In this document: positions 11,789 through 23,567 of the stretch, in pieces
Position numbering within the stretch: position 1 is the first letter of the stretch
Layout: each line of letters opens with the position of its first letter
Source: Excoecaria cochinchinensis
Lineage: Eukaryota > Streptophyta > Magnoliopsida > Malpighiales > Euphorbiaceae
Reading direction: 5' to 3'
Length of the DNA: 64,000 nucleotides
Assembly (NCBI GenBank): GCA_947683425.1
Contig: CANTUQ010000058.1
Span: 14,385,501-14,449,500 of the forward strand
Translations under genes and position numbers: made by a program
Notes under the pieces: model-generated
Told to the model about the DNA's origin: nothing
Databases searched by the model: none
Seen by the model: the letters and a program-made list of their open reading frames with translations, nothing else

Positions 11789-13377
11789 ATGGCGCGATTC
11801 AAGACCAAAGCAAATCGCAAGCCTCCCAAAGCCGAAACCTCCAAAATCCCTAAACCAGTTGAATCTTCTACCAAAACCAAAACACCCGGGAAACCCAAAA
11901 TCGTCGCTTCACCGGCAAAAATTCCAAAGCCGTTATCATTCCTCCTAAAACCATCGATTGGGATGCAACTATGGAGTTCGCTCCAGATTTGGCGAAGTGG
12001 ATGGAAGATCAAGCCTAGAAAAGATTCATCACATCCTCAAATCCGTTTTTTTATTCGGATTTGGTGAAAAATTTCTATGGGTCTATAAAGAACATCACGG
12101 CCAACAGTTTTCAAGTCGTTTTTGGGGAGAAAACTTTCGATGTCTCTCCTCAGTTACTCTCTCAGGTATTTTCTCTTCCATTGGTTGGCACTAAAACAGA
12201 TAGGAAGATTGGGACTTCTGTTATTCAAAACTTTAATAGAGAAAATTTTTTGAAAGCCACCACTGGGCTTGAAAATCCTGGAACCAATCCTCCCTCCACA
12301 TGTATGGAACCTAAGTTTAGAGCACTACACAAATACATTTGTGATTTTTTGTTGCCTAAGTCGGGTAGTGCTACATTTTTAGCCACTGTCGATGATTGCA
12401 TTCTATGGCATTTTTTGAAAGGAAAACCACTGAATTTGCCTGTATTGTTGTTCAAAAATATGTGTGATAACAAGTCCAAAACTAGATTGCCATATGCATT
12501 ACTGTTGAATGAGTTGTTTGTATTCTGGAAATTAGATTTGTCTGCTGAAAATGTGGAATTATTGAAAAAAGGGCATTTGATATCTAGAAAGTTTTTTGAG
12601 GACTCTATTGCTAGGACAAAAGCCTTAGGCAAACGAAAAGTTGATCCTCCTATGCAACCCTCTATTCAACCTGTTGCCAAAAGAACCCGCAGCACCCCAA
12701 TAGCACCACCTCCTCGAGAATCATCCTCTCAAGCTCTTACTGAGAAACTGAAGGTCTTCCCTCCAGATATTGCCTCCTATTTAGCCAAAAACCTATCCCT
12801 AATCATCCAAGAAGCCAAGGTTACTGAATCTGGTGATGAGAAAATTATTTCTCACTATGCTGATGATAAGGAAGAGACACAGGTTATAGTGGACAGTTCT
12901 GAAAAGGAGGAGGAGATTGCCAAATCAGAAGAAGAGGAGGTTGTCCAATCTGAGGAAGAGGGAGTTAAGTCTAGTGACTCAGATCAGGGTGAAGCTTCTA
13001 GTTCGTCTGAGGATTCGTCTGCAGAGAAAGAACCAAAATCCAGTGCTGTAGCCTCTGCCAAATCAAGTAGTGATTCTGGAGAATCCAGTGGAACAGATGA
13101 GGGTGATGATTCTAGTATAGATGAAACCACTGCAACTGAGAGTGAATATGATAAAGCTCCTGGAACAGAACCTCCACCAGCAGCTCCACCCAAAGCAGCA
13201 GAGACACCTGCTCCTGAGGTACCCATTTTTGCTGTTTCCTCATCTTCTATTGATCATGAATTGGTTAATTTGCATGAAAAATTGGCTGCCTGTCTAGCTA
13301 AAACTGTCTCAATCCAACAGCAAATAGCAGCACTCCTTCGTCGCAAGCTGGTATCCACACACACTTCTCCTGCTTAG
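11789..13377 (+). pseudogene. Third (env-like position) ORF of the Sirevirus-type element, broken
   Basis: The first part (ATG 11789) encodes a basic Pro/Lys-rich peptide starting MARFKTKANRKPPK. After about 11930 the reading continues in another frame, a stop lies at 12016-12018, and a long frame (12061 or slightly upstream to 13377) carries the rest. The main body contains VKNFYGSIKNITANSFQVVF and a region with LPKSGSATFLATVDDC. Then come a basic KKxx/KRTRSTP patch, a long Ser/Glu-rich acidic stretch (about 12850-13160), a Pro/Ala segment and a C-terminal helix that could form a coiled coil. Extra ORFs at this position are known in Sireviruses and have been called env-like. I see no clear signal peptide or membrane segment here, so an envelope role is not supported by this copy. 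Confidence 0.7.
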
Positions 13378-13504
13378 TTCTTTTATTTGCTTCTTTATGT
13401 AAGGATGTTTCCTTCTTGCTGATATTTTTTTTGGGATTATGTTATGGTTATGTTTATGTTATGTCTACATTGTGGTTATGTTTTCTGCTCTTTTTGCTGA
13501 TGAC

Positions 13505-13835
13505 AAAAAGGGGGAGAATGAATATTATGGATTATGGATTATTGATACTTAGTTTCTTGGATTTTTTTGAAGCTTAAAGCTTATCTGATACAGGTTGCTT
13601 GACAGTTCTATTGAACTAAACTGAAATGATGTTAATTTTATGTGCCAGAACTGTTCTACTGCTATTCTGTGTGAATTGTGATACATATATATACTTTCTA
13701 TCTTATAAGATTTGATAGGGATTATACTTGTATATATCCCCCTGGCATATAGTAAGGGGGAGCACATTTATTCTAATCAAGATAGACTTTTAGTCAAAGT
13801 TTATCAAGGTTTTGTAATCATCAAAAAGGGGGAGA
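13505..13835 (+). promoter_or_regulatory. Multiple polypurine tracts before the 3' LTR
   Basis: AAAAAGGGGGAGA occurs at 13505-13517 and again at 13823-13835, directly before the 3' LTR. A variant TAAGGGGGAGC lies at 13753-13763. The last copy is in the position that primes plus-strand synthesis. Repeated tracts upstream of it are a described feature of Sireviruses. Confidence 0.85.
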
Positions 13836-13836
13836 T

Positions 13837-15068
13837 TGTTGGCTCAAGGCTACATCTCAATTTTGATGATAATCAATCTTAAATAAATTTTGTATAAATT
13901 CTATTCATCTATACTCATTTCAGCTCATTCTCCACTATGAAATGCAAGATCCAAGTCTATTGTTCAAGACATTCGCCTAAAGTAATTAAAGACACTGAAG
14001 TTCATTGGAAGTTAGGGTATTATTTTCTGTAAGATCTTTTGAGGAGCTTTGCATACATATTCATGATTTATAAAAGCTTTTCTTGCATAAAATTTTATTT
14101 AAAAAGCCATGTTCTATCGTAAACAGAATATAAGTTCTGTTGAGAACAGAAGAAGCTGTTTTTACCGACAGAACAGAAAAGAAAATATTCCTTGATCTGT
14201 CGCAGTAGAACAAACAAACAGATCAACAATTTTTGTTTTCACTAAAAGACAAAATAACGGCTAGTTTTTCAAAACGGTCAGTCTGTCTTCTCTCTAACGG
14301 CCATATTTTGATCTGTAACGGCTATAATGTATTTTTGGCTATAAATTGAAGTTGTTTCTGATTTCAAAGAGGTTAGAGAAGTTGGAAAATATTTATATCT
14401 CTTGAGATTCAAGCTTTCATCTTTTTTAATCAAATTTTCACATCTTGCACTTCATTTATTATAATTCTCTTCAATTAGATTATAGCATTTCTGTTGTAAT
14501 TCTTGTGTGAGATATTTTCTGTAAAAGATAGTAAGAAAAGGGTTGGCTAGAACCTTAGAATTTCTAGTAAGTGTTTACATCTTTTACTTGGGAAAAAGAT
14601 TGTGGGTAGAAAATATACTAGGTTGTATATTGGCTTAATTATTGCCCTTTAAAAGAATTGTTAGTGGAGAGTTAAGTTCAAGACGGTGTCTTGGGGAGTG
14701 GATGTAGGCTGTTAGGCCGAACCACTATAAATCCTTTGTGTTGATATATTTCCTCTCCCCTCTTCTCTATTCTGTTTCTAAAAAGATTTAAACTATTCTG
14801 TTCTGGAAACTTTAAGTTGATTCAAAAGAAATTTTCAAAATCATTTCTGTTATCCAATCATATTTTACTGCAAGTTTCAAATCTGTTTTACAAAGATTTT
14901 ATTACACATTCTGTTGTTCATCACGTTTTGCACATTTCTTGCATATCCATCTGTTCTGTTCGTATCAGAAGACTTTATCAGAACACCTGTGTTCTGTTCT
15001 GTCAGAAATTGAGTTAAAATTATAAAACACCCAATTCACCCCCCTCTTGTGTGTCATCGGGACCAACA
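13837..15068 (+). repeat. 3' LTR of the copia element
   Basis: Begins TGTTGGCTCAAGG and ends GACCAACA, giving canonical TG...CA ends. It is followed directly by the target duplication GTTAG (15069-15073). Confidence 0.94.
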
Positions 15069-15205
15069 GTTAGTAAACCGCTGACGGCAGAAGCAAAAAT
15101 CTTCTACAAACGTTAGGGACAATTTTGTCTCAAAATAAACGTTGGGGATAAATTTATCCATTTTAGCAAACGAAGAGTGTAAAAATGCATCTTTGGCCTT
15201 CTGCA

Positions 15206-16468
15206 AACTTATTTTCAAATTCGTGGGATACTTCATCATTTTGATTAATTTTAAAATAAATTTAGTCCATGCCAATAGATTTTAACACCCATTTGATGAA
15301 TAGAGAAAAAAAAAACATATCCTAGAGTTTATAAACTTTAATGTTTTTTTACATTAAATTTCTATATTTTCAAAAGTTGACATTATATCTATATATTTTT
15401 TATATAACTCACATTAGATCCAGTTTAAATTGAAAAGCATGCTCTATTAGTTTCACGTGGTATTAACTTAAAATAATTATGTAGCGCAATAAACGTAAAA
15501 AATTAAAAAAAAAATCAGGGAAAGAGACAGAGAAGGAAAGGGAGGAGGGAAGATTCTTCAATAAACATTCGATTTGCAATGATCAAATACAAACGTTCTG
15601 TGACTGTGAACCGATTTGGTTCTTCTATTCCTCTTCCAGTCTCTCTTATTGAAAAATCCAGATTTGGAGATATTCAATTTCTTGCATAAAGCGATTAATA
15701 AACAAAAATGACAACTTGTATATAGAAATGGGCATTTCATATTTATGACCTCAAAAACAAATGAGTTTTTTTTTTTCATCCATCTAATTAATTTCATAGT
15801 ATGTTTCTCTGATCAAAATCAAAATTCAAATGGATTACATAATCATAGAAAATGAAGATTGCCAATATTTTCAATCATAGAACTCCATAACACTGAGGTT
15901 TCAAGAAATTTATGCTGTGAAATTTTAGTCACACGAGAATTAAAAAAGTAAATTTATACTACTTTTCCATTATTTGATTAAAACGAATTGTCGACGTACT
16001 TTATTCATATCAAATGTTCGAATATGCAACTTATAAAAATACAGAAACAAACCATTTTAACTCAATGAACAGAACCCTCATCTTTTTTATGAATCCCTCG
16101 CCTGCTAGAAAGAAATGGTGAACAACACATGAACCATTCATATAACTTGAAGACACCAAGCTTTGCTTCCGAAGATGCTTCAGATTCCTGCATAATCTAA
16201 TATAGAAGATAGAAGATTTAATAATAATACATTATTTCTCCACAATTTAATTGAATTCAACTACTTTTTATGGTTTCATAAAATTACAAATATTTTGATT
16301 TCTTCCACTTGGCTCATCATCATTCTTCCATTTGGCAAAAGTCCATGTGGTTAAGGCATATACTTTGTTTGTGGTGGACCAATTTCCCTCAAGTCCCAGC
16401 TGAATTCAAAGGCGAACCGTGCAACTGGTGAAGAAAATTTAGGCTGTGGTTCCTGAAAAATCAAAACC
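15206..16468. other. Gene-free stretch downstream of GRXS16
   Basis: AT-rich; includes a purine-rich block at about 15500-15550. Beyond the probable GRXS16 3' UTR (below 16468) no gene or clear repeat is seen. Confidence 0.5.
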
Positions 16469-18493
16469 CTATTTTTTAAGCAAGCCAGCAAGCTCACCCT
16501 TCTCATGCATGGCGGTCAATATATCGCATCCTCCAAGCAACTCACCATCAACAAATATTTGCGGAAACGTAGGCCAATTACTATACTTCTTCAATGTCTC
16601 CCTCAATCCATAATTATATTCTTCATCAAGCACATCTACGCTTTCATAATCTACTCCCTGATTTTCAAGAATGCCAACTACCCTTTGAGAGAATCCACAC
16701 AGTGGTGCGCTTCTTGATCCCTTGATAAAGGCCACCACCTTGTTCTCCTTCACCAATCGCTCAATCAGTTCTTCCAGTGGCACTGTCAACTGGACATGGC
16801 GGCCTGGTGTAAGCCGTAGATCAGCCTTCTTCTTAGGCGACGGCTTGATCCATGTAGCATTACCTGATTCATTACCTGGTGGAACCTTTCCAGTGCTTTT
16901 TATGTGTTCTTCCATCCATGATTTCCAGGCTTGCGTAAGTGTCTCTCTGTCAGGTTCATCTACTACCCCAGCCTACAAGAAAAATTTCCATATGAACTTG
17001 GCTTTTCTTTTGTGTCTCTCTTTTCTCAACCGGAATTGATTTCATTGGAGCAAATGGAAGATGGATGAAAAATGCATTTCTTGTATGCATAATGAAGCTC
17101 CTACAAGAAACCATAGAATGACGGACATGAAGGGGAGAACTTAAGACTTTGCCCGAGTTGAGATATCCACCTAAAGCAAGACTAAGTGCTTTGGAGTGCT
17201 GTAACAATAGGTTTTCCCGAAAAACTAACAAATAAAGTTGACTCTTTCATAGCCCTATCTTTTGTTGCTTCACATAACTTTTTACATCTAATTGCATCAC
17301 CTTAGGAAGCAAACAGTAAAAGCGGAAAGTTCAACCCTAAAAGCCAGTTCAAGAGATTCAAACATTCTCTGCATTGAAGTTCCTAAATAGCACAAGCTAG
17401 ATGACCATACATAATGTTCGCCTAACTCAAGCTTATTTATACTAACTTAAGATGGAAAGAACATACATTGACAGATTGCATGCCGTCAAAAGAACATTTC
17501 TTTCATATTTGGATTGCTATCATACTCATTGTTTGTCAAATTTGAATTTGAATATAGTCATAACCTTTGGCTGAAACGAAATGTTCTTTTGCATAAGTCA
17601 AGTGCAGCTGCAAGTGTCTATTCCCCCAGTAAATAAATAAATAAATAAAGCTTAAAAATCAGTATGTCTGATCTCTAAACATCTATCAAGTATCCAAAAG
17701 AAATTACCTTAGATTAATAATCTCTACTTAAAAAAGTATTTTTCCAGCTGCAAAATTCATAATCAAAGAAATTCCTTCCATTCTAACTATCTACGGTGCT
17801 TAAACTTTTCTTTGCTACCTAAAAAATAATCAGTTGAAAAAGTTCCTACCGTCCTAGCTATTCTAACAAGCAAATCTACTTGAAGCTTTAATTTTTTTAA
17901 GAAAAATAATAGTAATAAAAAAAAAATCCATAATAATGGCATAAAAAAAGGCATTATTGGTCAAAGTAACAACTGAGAACGAAAAAGACGCTAACTTTTC
18001 ATAATGATCAGATATTTAATTTCTTAACTATAGCAAAATAGCACGGAATTTCAAATTGCTGAGCAAGTATTAGAGTCAATAAAGAAGAGAGAAACCAGAA
18101 ATGTACCTTAACCGAGCAGCATAGCTCCGGTATCGCCTTCAGGTGAGAAAGAACGCTAGCCCCAATGTTCCGGGAGATGCCAATGAATTGAAGATCATCG
18201 TTCTTATCATAAACGGCATAAACACCCGATTCCGACGGAAGCTTGTTCGAGAAATCCTCCGCCATTAACGGCACGGCAACTAACTCCGTCCCTGAGAGGT
18301 TCTTGACGGCGCCAGCAATAATCAGAGTGCGAGGTCTAATTGCGTTGCTGGGTTTTAAAGAAATTGAAGGAAAGAGGACGGAGGTATTGGATGGTGAATA
18401 AAATGGGAGGGTGGTGGTGTTTGGAGGAGAAGAGGAAGAGAATAACCGAAAGGAAGGAGAAGTTTGCAGTGGAGAGAGATTGATGGCGGCCAT
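16469..18493 (-). CDS. GRXS16: Monothiol glutaredoxin with N-terminal GIY-YIG-like domain, chloroplastic (GrxS16)
   Basis: Two exons, 18107-18493 and 16469-16972, join in phase 0 across a GT-AG intron of 1.13 kb and encode 296 aa. The N-terminus is rich in Ser, Thr and Pro with few acidic residues, as expected of a plastid transit peptide. Residues about 85-128 (SGVYAVYDKNDDLQFIGISRN) form the GIY-YIG-type domain that distinguishes plant GrxS16. The C-terminal glutaredoxin domain has the monothiol motif CGFS (active Cys about 221), the glutathione-binding WPTFPQIFVDGELLGGCD segment and ends in AGLLKK. Members of this family bind a glutathione-ligated 2Fe-2S cluster and act in plastid iron-sulfur transfer and redox control. 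Length agrees with the Arabidopsis protein as I recall it. The gene looks intact. Confidence 0.93.
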
Positions 18494-19494
18494 TGAAGAG
18501 AACAGAGATCAGAGTAAGAACAGAGAAGGAAGAAGACCGATGTTATCGGGATTCTTAATTATTTTTCCGAAGAGAAAATTTTGTATATGGAGCTTTGAAT
18601 GGTTTGCAAATTTGGGCCAGCGGGCTGGAGAAGAAACTTGAAATGGGCTTCTATATCAATTTGATATTTGAATTAGGCATCCATTTTGCAAGTCAAATGG
18701 TCATATTATAAATAGATTATTGACTAATCATATAAAGTTCGAGTTAAATTGAATTCGTTTAGGTCAAATATTTTATACCAAAATGCGACCTTTTGTCATT
18801 TAATTTTATGATACTCATTTTGTTCCATAATTTTTATACGCTATTTTTTTAGTCTATCTTGAAATATTATTTACTTTCATTTTTTACATTATAGTTAATC
18901 TATAAATAATATATTATACTCTTTATTAACATTATCTTATTAATTGTAATTTAAAATTTTCATACTATGTTATTAATCAAGATGTTTATAGTTTCAATAA
19001 TGGATATAAAAGGACCATATAACTACAATTTCTTAATATGTATGAAAAATGAAAGTGGACAAAAATTATGATACAGAAAGAGTAAGGAATAGATGTTTAA
19101 TTAAAATATGCATTAGCAATAGTTAGTTTACTAATAAATGATTAAGATGGTAATTAAGCTACAAATTACTTGTATTGATGACAAATGGTTTTTCATATCA
19201 AACAACAATAGAAAGAGTAGGGGTTTCTTATGGGACAGATGTTCCTCATAGATGGAACATTGGCAAATAACTACACTATTAGTAATATATATGTCCCACA
19301 ACACAAGTCACTTTAAAAATTAATTAGGTTCATAGACAACAAACTTTATCGTTAATTAATTTTGTAATTAGACAATAAAGAGTGTCTGCATCTTTTGGGG
19401 TATCAACAATGGCCCCGCATTTGAAACTAACACATTGTTGGAATCCTAAACACATTTTCTCTCTGTTAATTTTTCTCTAATAAAATAGATTAAG
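18494..19494. other. GRXS16 upstream region and AT-rich intergenic DNA
   Basis: The first ~150 bases carry the probable 5' UTR and promoter of GRXS16 (purine-rich, no clear TATA box). The rest is AT-rich without genes. Confidence 0.5.
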
Positions 19495-20746
19495 CTAATG
19501 ATCCGGAGCAGCATTAACCATTTCCAGTATGCAGTCACAAATAATTTGCGAATCTAACTGTCTATGGTATTGTGATACCAGTGAAGCATTACAGTTATGA
19601 GGTCCCTTATAAACACTAATTATCCAATACGGAGATGTCATTTTCTTCATTGCTCGTAGTCTCCATGGACAACCTATATCTGCACGTGTGCAGCGTACCG
19701 ACCAGTACGATTGCTTGGACTCCACAACTTTGTATGAAACATTACTCTGAATGGAAAATTTTTTCACACACGCCTTCACTTCATCTTTCGACGTAAAGGC
19801 CAATCCTTCGCACAACTCAGATACCCCATCCCATCTGACCATTGGAAAATCGTTATATATATTAATCTCTGCTTCAGCAAAATTAACAGATGTGTGGTGC
19901 ACAGATGAAAACTGAAACTGTGGACTATCCTCTTGGTTGATCTATTTCCTCATTCATGTGCATATTTTGAATGCCCTCCATCACTAGAATCGAACTACAC
20001 GGAATTAAGTCATCATCTCTTCCTCCCAAATTTTCTGGCTCACCATCAGTTAAGTCTATTTCTTCATCATCATCTTCCGGGTCCCAACTTGAAAAAAAAT
20101 ATCCATTATTCGTAGCATTAACTCCATGACGATATGCATCATCACCTGCAATATCTGCACATTCAACAGAATGACATGACCCAACATTCATTTCATTTGG
20201 AACTCTTAACTCTCTAAGCGGACTAGCATCTACAGTTTATGTTTCTTTAGCATTTTCACATTCGGTTGGAGCCTCATATTGATAATACGGATAGCCTCCA
20301 AATTCGTTTCCTTCTTCTGCAGTTGGTATAAACCCTACGTCTCCGGTATTAGCCGACTGATTGATAGTATTCAAGACATTTTCTCTATCTTCAATTACAA
20401 TTTCTTCTGTTACAACGATTAACTCCACAATCGTGTATCCAGAAAATATATTAAAATTCTCATAAATTTGATCAACATCATCATCATCCATTATATCTAT
20501 TATCGCCCAGCAAATTGACCCCTAACTGTAAACTGGACACTTATATATCACCCTATAGATCCTAACTGCTGCACCCAAATCCAATTTAACTAATATTTTA
20601 TGAATAAGCTCAGCAAAAGTCGATTTGTTTCTAATTTTCAATCTTCGTGATCTAGCTGAAGGACTTGAAGCGTCATAATTAAAGCCAGATATACCGAACG
20701 TTGACTGTCATCCGGTGTGAATTATAAAAGTCACAGGAACCGACAT
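19495..20746 (-). pseudogene. Truncated MULE (MuDR-type) transposase: PB1-like and DNA-binding regions
   Basis: Reading from ATG 20746, the translation follows the transposase at 59662 closely. There is an early RSRRLKIRNKSTFAELIHK segment (PB1-like), then DDDDVDQIYENFNIFSGYT, then an acidic linker. It then has the WRKY/GCM1-like zinc-finger region of MuDR transposases (YWSVRCTRADIGCPWRLRAMKK, with a distal HNC) and stops near SQIICDCILEMVNAAPD. Stops interrupt it (for example after HTG near 20710 and around 20515, 20235 and 19922), and the catalytic DDE domain is absent. A splice acceptor just before the ATG (ending TGTAG) matches the one before the copy at 59662. It keeps a zinc-finger part that the other copy has lost. 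Confidence 0.8.
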
Positions 20747-22853
20747 TTTTTCCCTACAATATATGTACACATATCGTAAATATTATTGTGATATTTAGCT
20801 TTAAAAGAAATAATTAATTTAGACTTCAATAATGTATCTGATACAAATTATCATTGCATATTAACACAAATTTATTTTCTTGTAAAAACTAGATATTATT
20901 TCTATTTTCAAAATTTATTTAATTTTGTCCTACAACTAGTTAACTTCAATTCATACTATTTTTTATACTACAAAAATAATGACTTACCTTTAATAATGAA
21001 ATTAATAGATATCTTCTCAAAATATCGATAACTGCAGGTTAAATGTTAATATTAGATTAATAAAAATATAAATTTTTTGGAATAAAAAATAAGATTATAT
21101 GACCATAGTATTACTTTCAAATATAATTTATTTGAGCAATTGGCTCAACTTGAAAGAGGATTAAATATCTATGACCCTAATAGAACATAATTAACAAAGT
21201 CTAGAAAAACAAATTAATATAATTAAAAGTCAATTCCTAGCGGTAGTGTGGGACCATGATTGGAACCCCAAGTCTTCCATTTATTTATGTAAGAAAGAAA
21301 CCTTGTCCATTTTAGGCTAAATCCGTTTCTCAAGCGACAATATCCTCCGACCACAACATTACTCAATCTAAAACACATAAGATTACCTTGTACTTAATTT
21401 ATCCATATTTCCATTCATTACCTTGTTTCATTAATTAATCATGGAAAGATGTAACCATTCCTCCAATTATAGAATCCCATTTATCAGATTTTGCCGTTTC
21501 TGTGATTTAGATTAGTTGACTTGCTCTGAATTGTACAGACGTTGCAGCAACGTGCCTAGGTTCTAGGTAAGTTGTCGTTTCTTTTTCAATCACATAATAG
21601 CAATGTTTATTTCAAAATGTAATTAATTAAATAATTAGTGTTCATAATTATCTAAAATCACCACATTGTAGCGATATATATATATATGGACTCCACCATT
21701 ATAAACACATGAATTTCGTGCTACTCAATTCATTGTATATTGTCTTAGCGCTCTTATATCTTAGCCACACAAATAGGAATATAACTAAAATATATTTTAT
21801 TTTTCTTCTAATTTCTTATAATATTATTAAGCAAAAATGTATTATTTTCCATTTCTATTTTATTAAGCAAAAATTAATGTACTTTTTTCCCTTCTATTAA
21901 AATAAATAATAACTACAAATAATGAGATAGTTTGTTGCACAAGAATAATGTCAATTTTGATGCCAAAAGGACGCTGGTTAGCATGTTAATTCACTCAAAA
22001 ATCGTAAACTATTATAATGTTATTAAATTCAGAATTAGTTAGGTCATGGTCTACCAATTACAGTATAGAGGGCGAAACAAGTTGAGTGTGAAGTATGATA
22101 AGGTCAATGGAAACATATATAATATATATAAGGCATTTCTGCCTGTATTTTTCTCCATTTAAAGCCATATAATATTAATGACAGGATGCATTAATTTGTG
22201 TAACCAAAAGTTTTGATCACAATTATTCATTAATTAAGGTTGATAAGATGTCAATTTTGAAAGATTGCCATAACTTTTTGTTTTAAAATAATTGTAGATG
22301 TGGTTGATGCAATCACCTCAAAATTATTAGGTCAAAATGTGCAACAATTTTGGCCTCATTAAGAAATAGTTACTTACTTTTCCAAAATTTTTAATTTTTA
22401 TTTTCATTTTATAAGCGATCATATAATTATGGTTAATTTAATATTGTTGTCACGGTTAAATGATTTGTATCAATAAAATAATATAATTATTATTTTGTAT
22501 TAATAAAGTTATAATAGTTGGATTTTGGGATATCTGATCGCTAAAATTGCTTTATGAATTGGGAATCGAGTTATGATTTTGGCATAAAAAACTCCATAGC
22601 AAATTGACAATAAAGTTTTTCAGCCAAAATTACAATTCAATTCGCTATTTGCAGTGCAATTTCAGTTACAAAAACTCCCTAAAATCCAGCCATTACGATT
22701 TAATTGATATAAAATAATTGTTGTATTATTTTATTAATACGAATCATTTTATAAGTTGGCCATAATATATAAACACGAAATTAACCCTATTTTTGCGATG
22801 CATATAATTAATTTGTTGTTTGGAAATACATAACAATTTTGCTTACATGTTAT
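20747..22853. other. Gene-free AT-rich stretch
   Basis: No gene or complete repeat found. The first several hundred bases are likely the 5' intron and promoter remains of the truncated MULE. Short TA runs occur near 21677-21688 and 22123-22132. A small palindrome, ACGTTGCAGCAACGT, sits at about 21539. Confidence 0.5.
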
Positions 22854-23567
22854 TAGGGGTGAGCAAAAAAACCTTTGAACTTGGTTAACCGAGAAACCGA
22901 ATCGAAACCGATCCGAAAAATAGGTTAACCGAACCGATTTTTATGGTTAGCGGTTAGTATTTTACAAAAATCGATATTAATGTACTGGTTTTTATTTTTT
23001 ACCTTAAAAATTGGTTAACTGAACCGAAACCGATAAATGAACATCCCTATATTTTATTAATTTTATTTCACTCTTTTTTAATTTTTATTATAATTTTTTA
23101 TTTCATTATTTCCATATTTAATTATTTATGTCTTTTTAATTTTCATCTTCTTTAAAATATTTCAATTTTATTTTAGTTTTTTTAAAGTTATTTTAGTTAA
23201 TTTATCAATTTTTCAATAATTAAAATCAAAATATATTCGAAAAGTTTTATAAAATTAATATATTAACTAAAATTTTCAAAAAAAATAAAATTTTTAATAT
23301 ATGTGAAAATAATATTTTTGAATATTTTTAGTTTATGTTTTTTGTTTGAACATCATATTTAATTATTATGTTAGATTATATTTGTTTTCTCAACAATTTA
23401 ATTTTTTTATGAATGTATTTTATAATTATAGTGGTTAACCGAAAAATATTGGTTAACCAGTCCGAAAATCTGAAACCGACGGACTGGTTAACCGATGGTA
23501 ACAGACTGGTTAATGGACTTTAATTTCAAAAAACCGATATTAATGGACTGATTTTTTTTTTTTTTTA
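22854..23567 (+). mobile_element. Non-autonomous hAT-like element, copy 1 (right end degenerate)
   Basis: Starts TAGGGGTGAGCAAAAA and is rich in GGTTAACCGA. The flanking octamers are CATGTTAT (22846-22853) and GATGTTAT (23568-23575), an 8-bp target duplication with one mismatch. The right end is a run of 16 T followed by TA instead of the expected terminus. The body is the reverse complement of copy 2, and there is no ORF. An 8-bp duplication and TA...TA ends are typical of hAT. Confidence 0.65.

Larger units (their letters stand above)
5003..15068 (+). mobile_element. Full-length Ty1-copia LTR retrotransposon, SIRE/Maximus (Sirevirus) type
   Basis: Complete element of 10,066 bp. It is bounded by 1.2-kb LTRs and flanked by the 5-bp target duplication GTTAG (4998-5002 and 15069-15073). 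Internal order is primer binding site, gag, protease, integrase, reverse transcriptase, RNase H, an extra ORF, polypurine tracts. Integrase before reverse transcriptase defines Ty1-copia. Long LTRs, the extra ORF after pol and repeated AAAAAGGGGGAGA tracts are known traits of the Sirevirus lineage. All ORFs carry stops, frameshifts or deletions, so this copy cannot work on its own. The LTRs differ at about two dozen sites by eye (near 2%), suggesting a fairly recent insertion. Confidence 0.93.
4660..15205. repeat. Foldback/MITE-like repeat split by the copia insertion
   Basis: The left flank of the retrotransposon (4660-5002) and its right flank (15069-15205) contain inverted related sequence. 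On the left the order is AAAGATGTATTTTTT, then AATTTTGTCCCTAACGTTTG, then TTTTTATTTCTGCC. The reverse complement of the right flank has AAAGATGCATTTTT, the same TTGTCCCTAACGTTTG block and TTTTTGCTTCTGCCGTCA, with similar spacing. Removing the copia element and one GTTAG leaves a repeat of about 480 bp with long imperfect terminal inverted repeats. Class unknown; a foldback or Mutator-type MITE is most likely. Confidence 0.5.

Noticed and set aside
12225..12632. 135-aa minus-strand ORF inside the copia element
   Set aside because: Shadow of the third retrotransposon ORF on the plus strand.
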